DNA of 24,012 nt from RGIG8700 sp045648505 (GCA_045648505.1 JAZROD010000054.1:1-24012), one strand, 5' to 3'. Numbered from the stretch's first letter, positions 4,670 to 13,966 are shown. Made by a program: numbers and translations. Notes: generated from the sequence alone by a model not told the origin.

Positions 4670-7408
4670 ATGGGAATAATTTCTACTTTGTTTGGAACAT
4701 ATAGCACTAGAGAACTTAAAAGAATTACCCCTATTTTAAATAAAGTTTTGCAGTATGAGGACGAATATAAAGCTCTTACTGATGAACAACTGAAGGCAAA
4801 AACCAATGAATTCAAAGATAGATATAAAAACGGTGAAAGTCTTGACAGTATGCTTCCTGAAGCTTTTGCAACAGTAAGAGAAGCGTCAAGCAGAGTACTT
4901 TCAATGCGTCATTTCCCTGTGCAGATTATTGGCGGTATTGTTCTTCATCAGGGAAGAATTGCCGAAATGAAAACAGGTGAAGGTAAAACACTTGTAGCAA
5001 CACTTCCTGCATATCTTAATGCTATTTCAGGTGACGGTGTTCATATTGTAACTGTAAACGATTATTTAGCAAAGCGTGACAGTGAATGGATGGGCAAGGT
5101 TTATGGCTTTTTAGGACTTACAACAGGTCTTATTGTTCACGGACTTACAGATGGTGAAAGAAAAGAAGCATATCTTTGCGATATTACCTACGGCACAAAT
5201 AACGAACTTGGTTTTGACTATTTAAGAGATAATATGGTTATCTACAAAGAACAGATGGTTCAGAGAGGTCATAATTTTGCCGTTGTAGACGAAGTTGACT
5301 CTATTTTGATTGATGAAGCAAGAACTCCGCTTATAATTTCAGGTATGGGTGCTGAATCAACAAAGCTTTATGAAATGGCAGACCTTTTTGCAAGAAAGCT
5401 TGTTAAAAAGGTGGTTAAGGAAGAAGATACAAAAACCTTTGAAGCAGACAGCGGTGCTGATTATGTTGTTGATGAAAAAGCAAAGACAGTTACATTGACA
5501 ACAGAAGGTGTTAAAAAAGCAGAAAAAGCTTTTGGTATTGAAAATCTTTCTGACCCTGAAAATATGGAAATATCCCATCATATAAATCAGGCTATAAGAG
5601 CTTATGGTGTTATGATGAGAGATAGAGATTACATTGTGTCAAACGATGGTGAAATCTTAATCGTAGACGAATTTACGGGAAGAATTATGCCCGGAAGAAG
5701 ATACTCTGAGGGACTTCATCAGGCAATTGAAGCCAAGGAAGGTGTAAAGGTACAGAGAGAAAGCAAAACTCTTGCCACAATCACTTTCCAGAATTACTTC
5801 AGAATGTATAAAAAGCTTTCAGGTATGACTGGTACAGCGTTGACAGAAGAAAAAGAATTCCAGGATATCTACAGTCTTGATGTTATTGAAATTCCTACAA
5901 ACAGACCTCTCGCAAGAGAAGATATGGAAGATTCAATATACAGAACTGAAAAAGGAAAGCTTGAAGCGGTTGTAAAGCAAATTAAGGAATGTTATGAAAG
6001 AAAGCAACCTGTTTTAGTTGGTACAATAACAATTGAAAAGTCAGAACTTATTTCTGCGATGCTTAAGAAGAATGGTGTGCCACATAATGTGCTTAATGCT
6101 AAACAACACGAAAAAGAAGCCGAAATTATTGCTCAGGCAGGTAAAAAAGGTGCAGTAACAATTGCCACAAATATGGCAGGCCGTGGTACTGATATTATGC
6201 TTGGTGGTAATCCTGAATTTATGGCCAAGAAAGAAATGAAAAAGCTTGGCTATGAAGATGAAATGATAGCAGAAGCAACAAGCTATGGTAATACAGAAGA
6301 TGAAGAAATCTTAAATGCAAGAAAGATGTATCAGGAGCTTTATGATAAATATAAAGCAGAAGTTCAGCCACAACACGATGAAGTTGTTTCTCTCGGTGGT
6401 CTTTATATCATTGGTACAGAAAGACACGAAAGCAGACGAATTGACAATCAGTTAAGAGGTCGTGCAGGTCGTCAGGGTGATGTTGGTACATCAAGATTCT
6501 ATATAGCTATGGAAGATGATATAATGCGTCTTTTCGGCTCTGAACGATATATGGGCTTTGCAGAGAGAATGGGTCTTCCTGAAGACCAGCCTTTAGAAAC
6601 GAAAATGCTTTCAGGTGCAATAGAAAATGCACAGAAAAAGATTGAGGACAGAAACTTTACTTCAAGAAAAAATGTTCTTCAGTATGACGATGTTATGAAT
6701 AAGCAGAGAGAACTTATTTATGAGCAGAGAAGACAGGTTATAGATGGAATGGATATTCAGAAAAATATTACATCTATGATTGAATCAATGGTGCTTGACC
6801 TTGTCACACAGTATACTGCATCAGGTGAGTATCCTGATGACTGGAATCTTAAAGGACTTATCGAAGAATGTGAAAAAATCTTCCTTCAGGAAGGTGAAGT
6901 TTCATACACAAGAGAAGACCTTGAAAATCTTGAAAAAATTGATGTTATTGAAACATTAACAGATAAAGCTCTTGCTTTATACAAAGCGAAAGAAATGGAA
7001 ATAGGCGCAGAAAATATGCGCGAACTTGAAAGAGTTATTATGCTTCGTGTTGTAGACACTTTGTGGATGGAACACATTGACGAAATGGATCAGTTAAAGC
7101 ACAGTATTTGGCTCAGATCCTATGCACAGCACGACCCTGTGATTGAGTACAAAAATGTTGGCTCTGATATGTTTGATGCAATGATTTCAAACATAAAGAC
7201 ACAGGTGGGAAGATATGTATTAACTGCAAGAGTAAGAAGTGCAGAAAGAAAAGAAGTTTTCAAACCCACAGATGCAAAACTGGATGCAGCTCCCGGTGAA
7301 GAACCTGAAAAGAAAGTAGTTAAGCAGGCGGTTTCAAACAAAGTGGGAAGAAATGATCCTTGTCCTTGCGGAAGCGGACTTAAATACAAAAAATGTTGTG
7401 GTAAATAA
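4670..7408 (+). CDS. secA: Protein translocase ATPase SecA
   Basis: 912 aa. SecA is the cytoplasmic motor that drives unfolded preproteins through SecYEG using ATP. Visible features: Walker A MKTGEGKT (100-107), the Walker B region VVDEVDSILIDEARTPLI, the helicase motif TNMAGRGTDI, and RGRAGRQGD in the second nucleotide-binding fold. The C-terminus is a zinc-binding tail CPCGSGLKYKKCC, which in this family binds SecB or ribosome partners and lipid. The start ATG at 4670 follows AGAGGTGA; an upstream in-frame TTG (4649) lacks an RBS. It is somewhat longer than the Bacillus protein because of the full C-terminal linker and zinc tail. prfB follows after 29 bases, an order common in Firmicutes. 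Confidence 0.98.
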   Translation: MGIISTLFGTYSTRELKRITPILNKVLQYEDEYKALTDEQLKAKTNEFKDRYKNGESLDSMLPEAFATVREASSRVLSMRHFPVQIIGGIVLHQGRIAEMKTGEGKTLVATLPAYLNAISGDGVHIVTVNDYLAKRDSEWMGKVYGFLGLTTGLIVHGLTDGERKEAYLCDITYGTNNELGFDYLRDNMVIYKEQMVQRGHNFAVVDEVDSILIDEARTPLIISGMGAESTKLYEMADLFARKLVKKVVKEEDTKTFEADSGADYVVDEKAKTVTLTTEGVKKAEKAFGIENLSDPENMEISHHINQAIRAYGVMMRDRDYIVSNDGEILIVDEFTGRIMPGRRYSEGLHQAIEAKEGVKVQRESKTLATITFQNYFRMYKKLSGMTGTALTEEKEFQDIYSLDVIEIPTNRPLAREDMEDSIYRTEKGKLEAVVKQIKECYERKQPVLVGTITIEKSELISAMLKKNGVPHNVLNAKQHEKEAEIIAQAGKKGAVTIATNMAGRGTDIMLGGNPEFMAKKEMKKLGYEDEMIAEATSYGNTEDEEILNARKMYQELYDKYKAEVQPQHDEVVSLGGLYIIGTERHESRRIDNQLRGRAGRQGDVGTSRFYIAMEDDIMRLFGSERYMGFAERMGLPEDQPLETKMLSGAIENAQKKIEDRNFTSRKNVLQYDDVMNKQRELIYEQRRQVIDGMDIQKNITSMIESMVLDLVTQYTASGEYPDDWNLKGLIEECEKIFLQEGEVSYTREDLENLEKIDVIETLTDKALALYKAKEMEIGAENMRELERVIMLRVVDTLWMEHIDEMDQLKHSIWLRSYAQHDPVIEYKNVGSDMFDAMISNIKTQVGRYVLTARVRSAERKEVFKPTDAKLDAAPGEEPEKKVVKQAVSNKVGRNDPCPCGSGLKYKKCCGK

Positions 7409-7437
7409 TAAAAATATTCAGCAAAGGTTGTGAACAA

Positions 7438-8544
7438 ATGATAGAATTTGATGAAATCAGATTGGCTCTCAATGCTATTGAAGAGAGCATAACAGAATTA
7501 AAAGAGTCACTTAACATAGTTCAGGTAGAAGAAGAAATTAAAAAGCTTGAAGATGAAACTGCAAAAGATGGTTTCTGGGATGACCTTGAAAATTCGCAGA
7601 AGGTTCTTCAGAAAACAAAACAGTTAAAAAATAAGGTTGAAGCATATAATGGTCTTTTTACAAAGTGGGAAGATCTGGTTGTGCTTGCACAGATGGGGGA
7701 CGAAGAAGAAGATTTATCTGTCCTTGACGAAGTTAAACAGGGTTATGAAGAACTTAAAGAAGATGTTGAAAAAATGACCCTTGAAACACTTCTTTCAGGA
7801 GAGTATGACAAAAATAATGCTATCTTAACTCTTCACGCAGGTGCAGGCGGAACAGAAGCGCAGGACTGGTGTGAAATGCTTTACCGTATGTATACAAGAT
7901 GGGCAGAAAGAAGAGGCTTTACAGTTACAACTCTTGATTTCCTTGATGGTGATGAAGCAGGACTTAAAAGCTGCACAATTGAAATTAACGGACATAATGC
8001 TTATGGCTATTTAAAAGCAGAAAAAGGTATTCACAGACTTGTTCGTATTTCACCTTTCAACTCACAGGGTAAAAGAATGACATCTTTTGCATCTGTTGAA
8101 GTTATGCCTGAACTTGATGACACAGTTGAAATTGATATTAACCCTGCAGATATTAAAATGGACACATACAGAGCCAGTGGTGCAGGTGGTCAGCACGTTA
8201 ACAAAACTGATTCTGCAGTAAGACTTACACATATTCCTACAGGCGTTGTTACATCTTGCCAGACACAGCGTTCACAGCATCAGAATAAAGAATATGCTAT
8301 GAAAATGCTTATGGCAAAACTTATTGAATTTGCACAGGAACAACAGCAGGAAAAAATTTCAGAAATCAAAGGTGTGCAGAAAGATAACGGATGGGGTAAC
8401 CAGATTCGTTCTTATGTATTCCAGCCATATACAATGGTTAAAGATTTAAGAACAAGCTTTGAAATGGGTAACATCGGCGCAGTAATGGACGGCGATTTAG
8501 ACGGATTTATTAATGCTTATCTTAAAATGATTACTAATAAGTGA
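7438..8544 (+). CDS. prfB: Peptide chain release factor 2
   Basis: 368 aa. RF2 ends translation at UGA and UAA. The recognition tripeptide SPF is at residues 205-207 and the peptidyl-tRNA hydrolysis loop GGQ at 250-252 (SGAGGQHVNK), the same numbering as E. coli RF2. The reading frame is continuous: codons 25-26 are CTT AAC, where most bacteria have CTT TGA and a programmed +1 frameshift. Autoregulation by frameshifting is therefore absent. The start ATG follows AAAGGTTGTG. The gene sits between secA and prfA; its TGA stop overlaps the RBS TGAGG of prfA, seven bases before that gene. Confidence 0.98.
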   Translation: MIEFDEIRLALNAIEESITELKESLNIVQVEEEIKKLEDETAKDGFWDDLENSQKVLQKTKQLKNKVEAYNGLFTKWEDLVVLAQMGDEEEDLSVLDEVKQGYEELKEDVEKMTLETLLSGEYDKNNAILTLHAGAGGTEAQDWCEMLYRMYTRWAERRGFTVTTLDFLDGDEAGLKSCTIEINGHNAYGYLKAEKGIHRLVRISPFNSQGKRMTSFASVEVMPELDDTVEIDINPADIKMDTYRASGAGGQHVNKTDSAVRLTHIPTGVVTSCQTQRSQHQNKEYAMKMLMAKLIEFAQEQQQEKISEIKGVQKDNGWGNQIRSYVFQPYTMVKDLRTSFEMGNIGAVMDGDLDGFINAYLKMITNK

Positions 8545-8551
8545 GGAATTT

Positions 8552-9622
8552 ATGCTTAACAAATTAGAAGGAATTTATCAGAGATACCTGGAAGTGTCAA
8601 ATATGATGACAGATACCGAAATTATCTCTGACCAGGAGAAAATGACAAAGCTTTATAAAGAAAATGCAGAACTTTCTCCTATAATTGATAAATATCTTGA
8701 ATATAAAAAGTATGAAGAATCAAAGGAAGAAGCTCAGCTTATGCTTGCAGATACTGATGATGAAGAGTTCAAAGCTATGCTTGAAGAAGAGATAAAAACA
8801 TCAACAGAGAAAATGCCTGTGATTTTAGATGAACTTAAAATCCTTCTTTTACCTAAAAATCCTGATGATGACAAGAATGTTATCATTGAAATAAGAGGCG
8901 GTGCAGGTGGAGATGAGGCGGCACTCTTTGGTGCAGACCTTATGAGAATGTACTCAAGATATGCAGAAAGAAATAACTGGAAAACTGAAATACTATCTTC
9001 AAATATTACCGATATCGGCGGTGTAAAGGAAGTTTCATTCTCTCTTGAAGGCAAAGGAGCATACTCAAGACTTAAGTTTGAAAGCGGTGTGCACAGAGTA
9101 CAGAGAATTCCATCAACCGAATCAGGCGGAAGAATACATACATCAACTGTAACTGTTGCCGTTCTTCCTGAAGTTGAAGAAGTTGAAGTTGAAATAAATC
9201 AGAATGACTTAAGAATAGATGTTTTCAGAGCAGGCGGACCGGGTGGTCAGTGCGTTAACACAACCGACTCTGCCGTTCGTGTAACTCATATTCCAACAGG
9301 TCTTGTAGTTTCCTGTCAGGATGAAAAGTCACAGCACAAAAATAAAGACAAGGCTATGAAAATTCTCCGCTCAAGACTTTTTGACTTAATGCAGGCACAG
9401 CAACACGACGAAATCGCAAGTCAGAGAAAAAATCAGGTTGGTACAGGTGACAGAAGCGAAAGAATAAGAACATATAATTTCCCACAGGGACGAGTTACAG
9501 ACCACAGAATAGGTCTTACACTTCATAAACTTGATATGGTGCTTGACGGAGACCTTGATGAGGTAATTGATGCACTTTCGACCGCGGATCAGGCTGAAAG
9601 ATTAAAAGCAAGCGAAGGATGA
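8552..9622 (+). CDS. prfA: Peptide chain release factor 1
   Basis: 356 aa. RF1 ends translation at UAG and UAA. The recognition motif is P-S-T (187-189, in RIPSTESGGRIHTS), the RF1 version of PxT, and the catalytic GGQ is at 231-233 (GGPGGQCVNTTDSAVR). This separates it clearly from the neighbouring RF2. The start ATG follows GTGAGGAATTT. prfA usually lies next to prmC, the methyltransferase that modifies the GGQ glutamine, or near rpmE; here it directly follows prfB and prmC is not in the window. The next gene begins four bases after its stop. Confidence 0.98.
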   Translation: MLNKLEGIYQRYLEVSNMMTDTEIISDQEKMTKLYKENAELSPIIDKYLEYKKYEESKEEAQLMLADTDDEEFKAMLEEEIKTSTEKMPVILDELKILLLPKNPDDDKNVIIEIRGGAGGDEAALFGADLMRMYSRYAERNNWKTEILSSNITDIGGVKEVSFSLEGKGAYSRLKFESGVHRVQRIPSTESGGRIHTSTVTVAVLPEVEEVEVEINQNDLRIDVFRAGGPGGQCVNTTDSAVRVTHIPTGLVVSCQDEKSQHKNKDKAMKILRSRLFDLMQAQQHDEIASQRKNQVGTGDRSERIRTYNFPQGRVTDHRIGLTLHKLDMVLDGDLDEVIDALSTADQAERLKASEG

Positions 9623-9626
9623 TATT

Positions 9627-11012
9627 ATGGATAAATTATTAACAAAGAAAAAGCTTATATTATTACTTGCGGTACTTATGTCGGCAATACTTGTTTTGAC
9701 ACTTTTTGTTTTCAGACTTGGTATTGCAGATAACGGAAGCCTTTCTTCACAACTTCAGGAAACAGGACTTTATGATGCAAGTCAGGCGTCAGGAAGCGGA
9801 TATTTCAGCGATGCTTTCGGTGTGGATAATACAAAGATTTCTTTTAAAACATATTCTTTAGCCTATGAAATATTTAAATTTGTGGGAAAAGATAACATAA
9901 TTTATGTGTATTTCCCTGCACTTATCTATGCACTTATTTTTATAGGTGCGGTTGTGCTTATGGGTTTTGTGGTTATTGGTGGTAAAAACAAATGGTCCGA
10001 CCTTGTTTGTGTACTTCTGTTTGTTTTAGTTCTTTGCGACAGTGGATATACAATGCTTTTCAATACACCGTATAAAGAAGCAAGTTTTATTGTGTATTTA
10101 TTTGCAACAATTGCAACATATATATACAGCAGAGAAACCGGAAAAATCTGGAGCAGTGTACTTTTTGTGCTTTTTGGTATTCTTCTTGGGGGAGTATCAT
10201 CAATTGGTGCAATAACTGCAATCGTTTTAGGACTTTGCGGTTTGATTTCATCAGGCAAGAGAATTTTAAACATTATTCTTGCAGGGGTAATTGTTATTTC
10301 AGGCGCATTGAATGTAGTTCCAAAGGATTTTAATGCCTATGACAGCTTTTTCTTTGGTGTGACTGTTGAAAATCCTTATGGAGATAACAATGTGGCAACA
10401 CCTGAAGTAAATGCTGAAGAAATACTTGCAAATTTTGATGTAGACAAACAACTTATGGAAAGAGTTGGAACATCAACATACACTACACTTCAGACTTTCC
10501 CTGAAATTGATGTTGATTTTGGCGATGTATTTGCATACTATGTGAAGAACCCTCAAAAACTTATGGAAAAAATGGAAATTGTTGCAAGAAATTCAACAAC
10601 AATAAGAACAGGATATTTAAGCAACTATCTTCCATCTACAGGTAAAGCTTTCGGACAGACAATATGGTTTTCAGGATACAGTTTTATTAAAAAAATGATT
10701 GTACCTGCAAGCTATGTTACACTTATGGTAATTCTTGCTCTTCTTGTGGTACTTTCACTTATATATAAAAAGAATTATGCGAAATCAGGCGGTGAAAAGG
10801 CACTTTCAGATATGGGTGTTGCAATGGGTATTTCTTCAATTCTTACAATGCCTCTTCCACTTATGCTTTACGGCTTTACACAGCTTAATTTCAATATGCT
10901 TTCATTTAACTTTATGTTTGATGTATCACTTGTTTTACTTGTAATAATTGCACTTAAATTCTTTGCTGCAAAGAGAACTCTTTTGAAAGAAAAATACGGG
11001 GTAAACCAATGA
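9627..11012 (+). CDS. Polytopic membrane protein, possible GT-C-like
   Basis: 461 aa with about nine or ten hydrophobic segments: ~10-31, 92-117, 124-143, 151-168, 175-208 (probably two), 213-231, then a large polar domain ~232-355 and segments ~360-380, 396-416 and 428-447. Just after the first helix is GIADNGSLSSQLQETGL, an acidic Asp-Asn-Gly motif in an outside loop. Residues 144-155 carry an FNTPYKEAS motif next to a helix. From memory this layout resembles membrane glycosyltransferases of the WsfD type, but conservation is weak and I am not sure. The RBS is AAGGATGA. It follows prfA by four bases and overlaps the sigma-factor start (ATGA), so it is tied to that gene. Function unassigned. 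Confidence 0.85.
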   Translation: MDKLLTKKKLILLLAVLMSAILVLTLFVFRLGIADNGSLSSQLQETGLYDASQASGSGYFSDAFGVDNTKISFKTYSLAYEIFKFVGKDNIIYVYFPALIYALIFIGAVVLMGFVVIGGKNKWSDLVCVLLFVLVLCDSGYTMLFNTPYKEASFIVYLFATIATYIYSRETGKIWSSVLFVLFGILLGGVSSIGAITAIVLGLCGLISSGKRILNIILAGVIVISGALNVVPKDFNAYDSFFFGVTVENPYGDNNVATPEVNAEEILANFDVDKQLMERVGTSTYTTLQTFPEIDVDFGDVFAYYVKNPQKLMEKMEIVARNSTTIRTGYLSNYLPSTGKAFGQTIWFSGYSFIKKMIVPASYVTLMVILALLVVLSLIYKKNYAKSGGEKALSDMGVAMGISSILTMPLPLMLYGFTQLNFNMLSFNFMFDVSLVLLVIIALKFFAAKRTLLKEKYGVNQ

Positions 11013-11617
11013 ATAAATATGAAAATATGACTGACAATGAGCTTGTAGTTCTTGCAAATGACGGTGAAGATATGGCAATGGAGGTGTTGATTGCCAGATA
11101 CAAAAATTTTGTCAGAGCAAAAACAAGGTCATACTTTCTGATTGGTGCAGACAGAGATGATATAATACAAGAGGGGATGCTTGGTCTTTTTAAAGCAATC
11201 AGGGATTTTGATATTACTAAAAATAATTCATTCAGAACCTTTGCAGAGCTTTGTGTAACAAGACAGATTATTACTGCGGTTAAAACTGCAACAAGACTTA
11301 AACACACACCTCTTAATAATTATGTATCTTTTAATAAACCTGTTTATGAAGATGAAACAGAAAAAACTCTTCTTGAAATTCTTAATAACAGATTAGAGCT
11401 TGACCCTGAAGAGATTATTATCAATAAAGAAAAGCTTGAAGAAACTGAAGAGAAAATCAAAGACAGTTTGAGTAAATTCGAAAATACTGTTTTAACTCTT
11501 TATCTTCAGGGAAAAAACTATCAGGAAATAGCAATAGTTCTGGATAAGCCTTCCAAAAGCATTGATAATGCTTTGCAAAGAATTAAAAAGAAAATAATGA
11601 CAGTAATAGAGAAATAA
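11009..11617 (+). CDS. sigH: SigH-type RNA polymerase sigma factor
   Basis: 202 aa, sigma-70 family. Region 2 contains YKNFVRAKTRSYFLIGADRD, then DIIQEGMLGLFKAIRDFD, followed by FRTFAELCVTRQIITAVKTA. The C-terminal region 4 helix-turn-helix is LYLQGKNYQEIAIVLDKP and SIDNALQRIKKKI. These are the signatures of Spo0H/SigH, which in Bacillus directs early stationary-phase and sporulation-entry genes. Its ATG overlaps the TGA of the membrane-protein gene (ATGA), so translation is coupled. It is followed one base later by yaiI. In Bacillus sigH lies beside rpmG-secE-nusG, so this setting differs. Presence supports a spore-forming lineage, but SigH is also kept in some non-sporulating Clostridia. 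Confidence 0.95.
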   Translation: MNKYENMTDNELVVLANDGEDMAMEVLIARYKNFVRAKTRSYFLIGADRDDIIQEGMLGLFKAIRDFDITKNNSFRTFAELCVTRQIITAVKTATRLKHTPLNNYVSFNKPVYEDETEKTLLEILNNRLELDPEEIIINKEKLEETEEKIKDSLSKFENTVLTLYLQGKNYQEIAIVLDKPSKSIDNALQRIKKKIMTVIEK

Positions 11618-11618
11618 T

Positions 11619-12065
11619 ATGAAAATACTTATAGATGCTGATGCTTGCCCTGTTAAAGAAATAGCAGTAAGGGAAGCGAAAGTAAGAAAACTTGAAGTTA
11701 TTATGGTGTGCGATACATCTCACATTATAAATGACGGCTACAGTAAAACCATTACAGTAGACAAATCGGCAGACAGTGCAGATATAAAGCTTGTAAACCT
11801 TGTTGAAAAGGGAGATCTGGTTGTAACCCAGGATTATGGCGTTGCAGCTATGGCTTTGGCAAAAGGTTCTCTGGCACTTAATCAGAATGGCGTTGTTTAT
11901 TCACAGGAAAATATAGACAGACTTTTGTTTGAAAGACATCTCTCTGCAAAGGTGAGAAGAAGCGGTGGTAAGCATAAAAATGCCCGAAAAAGAACAAAAC
12001 AAGATGACATAAATTTTTCAGAAAGCTTAAATCAGCTTCTTGACAAAAATATGGCTTCGTTGTAA
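11619..12065 (+). CDS. yaiI: YaiI/YqxD family (UPF0178, DUF188) protein
   Basis: 148 aa, the usual family length. The N-terminal MKILIDADACPVK is the hallmark, with VTQDYGVA (about 69-76) and the C-terminal RHLSAKVRRSGGKHKNA region followed by a Lys/Arg-rich stretch and conserved D..F...L. The acidic residues recall PIN-like nucleases, but activity has not been established for this family to my knowledge. It starts one base after sigH with no strong RBS, so it depends on coupling. The fucI promoter is contained in its last codons (TTGACA at 12040). Confidence 0.93.
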   Translation: MKILIDADACPVKEIAVREAKVRKLEVIMVCDTSHIINDGYSKTITVDKSADSADIKLVNLVEKGDLVVTQDYGVAAMALAKGSLALNQNGVVYSQENIDRLLFERHLSAKVRRSGGKHKNARKRTKQDDINFSESLNQLLDKNMASL

Positions 12066-12068
12066 AAT
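12040..12068 (+). promoter_or_regulatory. Promoter of fucI
   Basis: TTGACA (12040-12045), 17 bases, TAAAAT (12063-12068). Perfect -35 and five of six in the -10. It lies across the 3' end and stop codon of yaiI. No clear catabolite-repression (cre) palindrome is seen nearby. Confidence 0.8.
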
Positions 12069-12102
12069 ATAATTATCAAAAAAGAAATATGGAGGGATTA
12101 AT

Positions 12103-13914
12103 ATGGCAGAAAAGAAAAACAGATATGTAGGTGATTTTCCGGTAATCGGTATCAGACCTACAATTGATGGTAGAAGAGGCGCTCTTAAAGTTAGAGAAAG
12201 CCTTGAAGTGCAGACAATGAATATGGCAAAGTCTGCAGCAAAATTAATTTCAGAAAACTTAAAGTATTCAAATGGTGAACCTGTAAAGGTTATTATTGCT
12301 GATACTACAATCGGCAGAGTTGCTGAAGCAGCTGCATGTGCTGATAAATTCAAAAAAGCAGGTGTTGATATCACATTAACAGTTACACCTTGCTGGTGCT
12401 ACGGCGCTGAAACAATGGATATGGACCCTATGACAATCAAAGGTGTTTGGGGCTTTAACGGTACAGAAAGACCTGGTGCTGTATATTTAGCATCTGTTCT
12501 TGCTACACATTCACAGAAAGGTCTTCCTGCTTTTGGTATCTATGGCCACGAAGTTCAGGATTTAGACGATACAACAATTCCTGCAGATGTTGAAGAAAAA
12601 ATCTTAAGATTTGCAAGAGCTGCAGTTGCAGTTGCTACAATGAGAGGTAAATCATACCTCCAGATTGGTTCTATCTGTATGGGTATCGGTGGTTCAATCA
12701 TTGACCCAGCTTTCATCGAAAGCTATCTTGGTATGAGAGTTGAATCAGTTGATGAAGTTGAAATCATCAGAAGAATGACAGAGGGCGTATATGATGAAGA
12801 AGAATTCCAGAAGGCCCTCAAATGGACAAAAGAAAACTGTAAAGAAGGTTTTGATAAGAACCCTGAATTCTTACAGAAATCTCCTGAACAGAAAGAAAAA
12901 GACTGGGAATTTGTTGTTAAGATGATGTGTATCATCAAAGACCTTATGGCAGGTAACGACAATCTTCCTGAAGGTTGTGAAGAAGAAAAAGTTGGTCACA
13001 ATGCAATCGCTGCAGGTTTCCAGGGTCAGAGACAGTGGACAGACTTCTATCCAAACTGTGACTTCCCTGAAGCTATGCTCAACTCTTCATTCGACTGGAA
13101 CGGTGCAAGAGAACCTTATATCCTTGCTACAGAAAACGATGTATTAAACGGTCTTGGTATGCTCTTTATGAAACTTTTAACAAACAGAGCACAGATTTTT
13201 GCCGACGTTCGTACTTACTGGAGCGGAGATGCTATCAAGAGAGTAACAGGCTATGATATCGAAGGCAAAGCTAAAGAAGCTGACGGTTTCATTCACCTTA
13301 TTAACTCAGGTGCTGCTTGTGTTGACGCTTGCGGTGAATCAAAAGACGAAAACGGTAACGGTATCATCAAAGAATGGTACAATGTTACTGAAGCAGATAT
13401 GAAAGCTATGGCAGAAGCTACAACATGGAATGCTGCTGATAACGGTTACTTCAGAGGTGGCGGATATTCTTCAAGATTCTTAACAAGAGCTGAAATGCCT
13501 GCTACAATGATCAGACTTAACCTTGTTAAAGGACTTGGTCCTGTTCTTCAGATTGCTGAAGGTTGGACAGTAAATATTCCTGACGAAGTTTCTGACAAAC
13601 TCTGGAAGAGAACAGACTATACATGGCCTTGCACATGGTTTGCTCCAAGATGCACAGGCAAAGGTGCTTTCAAATCAGCTTATGAAGTTATGAACAACTG
13701 GGGTGCTAACCACGGTGCTATTTCATACGGTCACATCGGTGCTGACCTTATCACAATGGCATCTATGCTCAGAATTCCTGTTTGTATGCATAACGTTGAT
13801 GATGAAAAAATCTTCAGACCTTCATACTTCAACGCTTTTGGTGAAGATAAAGAAGGACAGGATTACAGAGCTTGTGAAGCACTTGGTCCAATGTACGGAA
13901 AGTACGGCAAGTAA
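12103..13914 (+). CDS. fucI: L-fucose isomerase
   Basis: 603 aa (E. coli FucI is 591). It interconverts L-fucose and L-fuculose in the cytoplasm, the first step of L-fucose use, and often also acts on D-arabinose. The metal and catalytic residues align: Glu344 in ATEND (E. coli 337), Asp368 in FADVRTYW (361) and His544 in GHIGAD (528). Other conserved blocks are IGIRPTIDGRR near the start and FAPRCTGKG near the end. The RBS GGAGGG lies close to the ATG. The gene is alone, with its own promoter and terminator; no fuculokinase, aldolase, transporter or fucosidase is in the window. It is codon-optimised in style (frequent GCT, GGT), suggesting good expression. Confidence 0.97.
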   Translation: MAEKKNRYVGDFPVIGIRPTIDGRRGALKVRESLEVQTMNMAKSAAKLISENLKYSNGEPVKVIIADTTIGRVAEAAACADKFKKAGVDITLTVTPCWCYGAETMDMDPMTIKGVWGFNGTERPGAVYLASVLATHSQKGLPAFGIYGHEVQDLDDTTIPADVEEKILRFARAAVAVATMRGKSYLQIGSICMGIGGSIIDPAFIESYLGMRVESVDEVEIIRRMTEGVYDEEEFQKALKWTKENCKEGFDKNPEFLQKSPEQKEKDWEFVVKMMCIIKDLMAGNDNLPEGCEEEKVGHNAIAAGFQGQRQWTDFYPNCDFPEAMLNSSFDWNGAREPYILATENDVLNGLGMLFMKLLTNRAQIFADVRTYWSGDAIKRVTGYDIEGKAKEADGFIHLINSGAACVDACGESKDENGNGIIKEWYNVTEADMKAMAEATTWNAADNGYFRGGGYSSRFLTRAEMPATMIRLNLVKGLGPVLQIAEGWTVNIPDEVSDKLWKRTDYTWPCTWFAPRCTGKGAFKSAYEVMNNWGANHGAISYGHIGADLITMASMLRIPVCMHNVDDEKIFRPSYFNAFGEDKEGQDYRACEALGPMYGKYGK

Positions 13915-13936
13915 TTTACAAAATTAAAAAATAAAC

Positions 13937-13966
13937 AGCCGTGCGGTAAACGCCGCACGGCTTTTA
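13937..13966 (+). terminator. Terminator of fucI
   Basis: AGCCGTGCGG (13937-13946) pairs with CCGCACGGCT (13953-13962): ten GC-rich pairs, six-base loop, followed by a short TTTAG run. Confidence 0.8.

Noticed and set aside
7120..7437. Antisense reading frame opposite the secA 3' end (105 aa)
   Set aside because: Fully opposite secA codons, no RBS, no family features. The same applies to the other long antisense and out-of-frame readings within secA, prfA, fucI, pcrA and the AGE gene.
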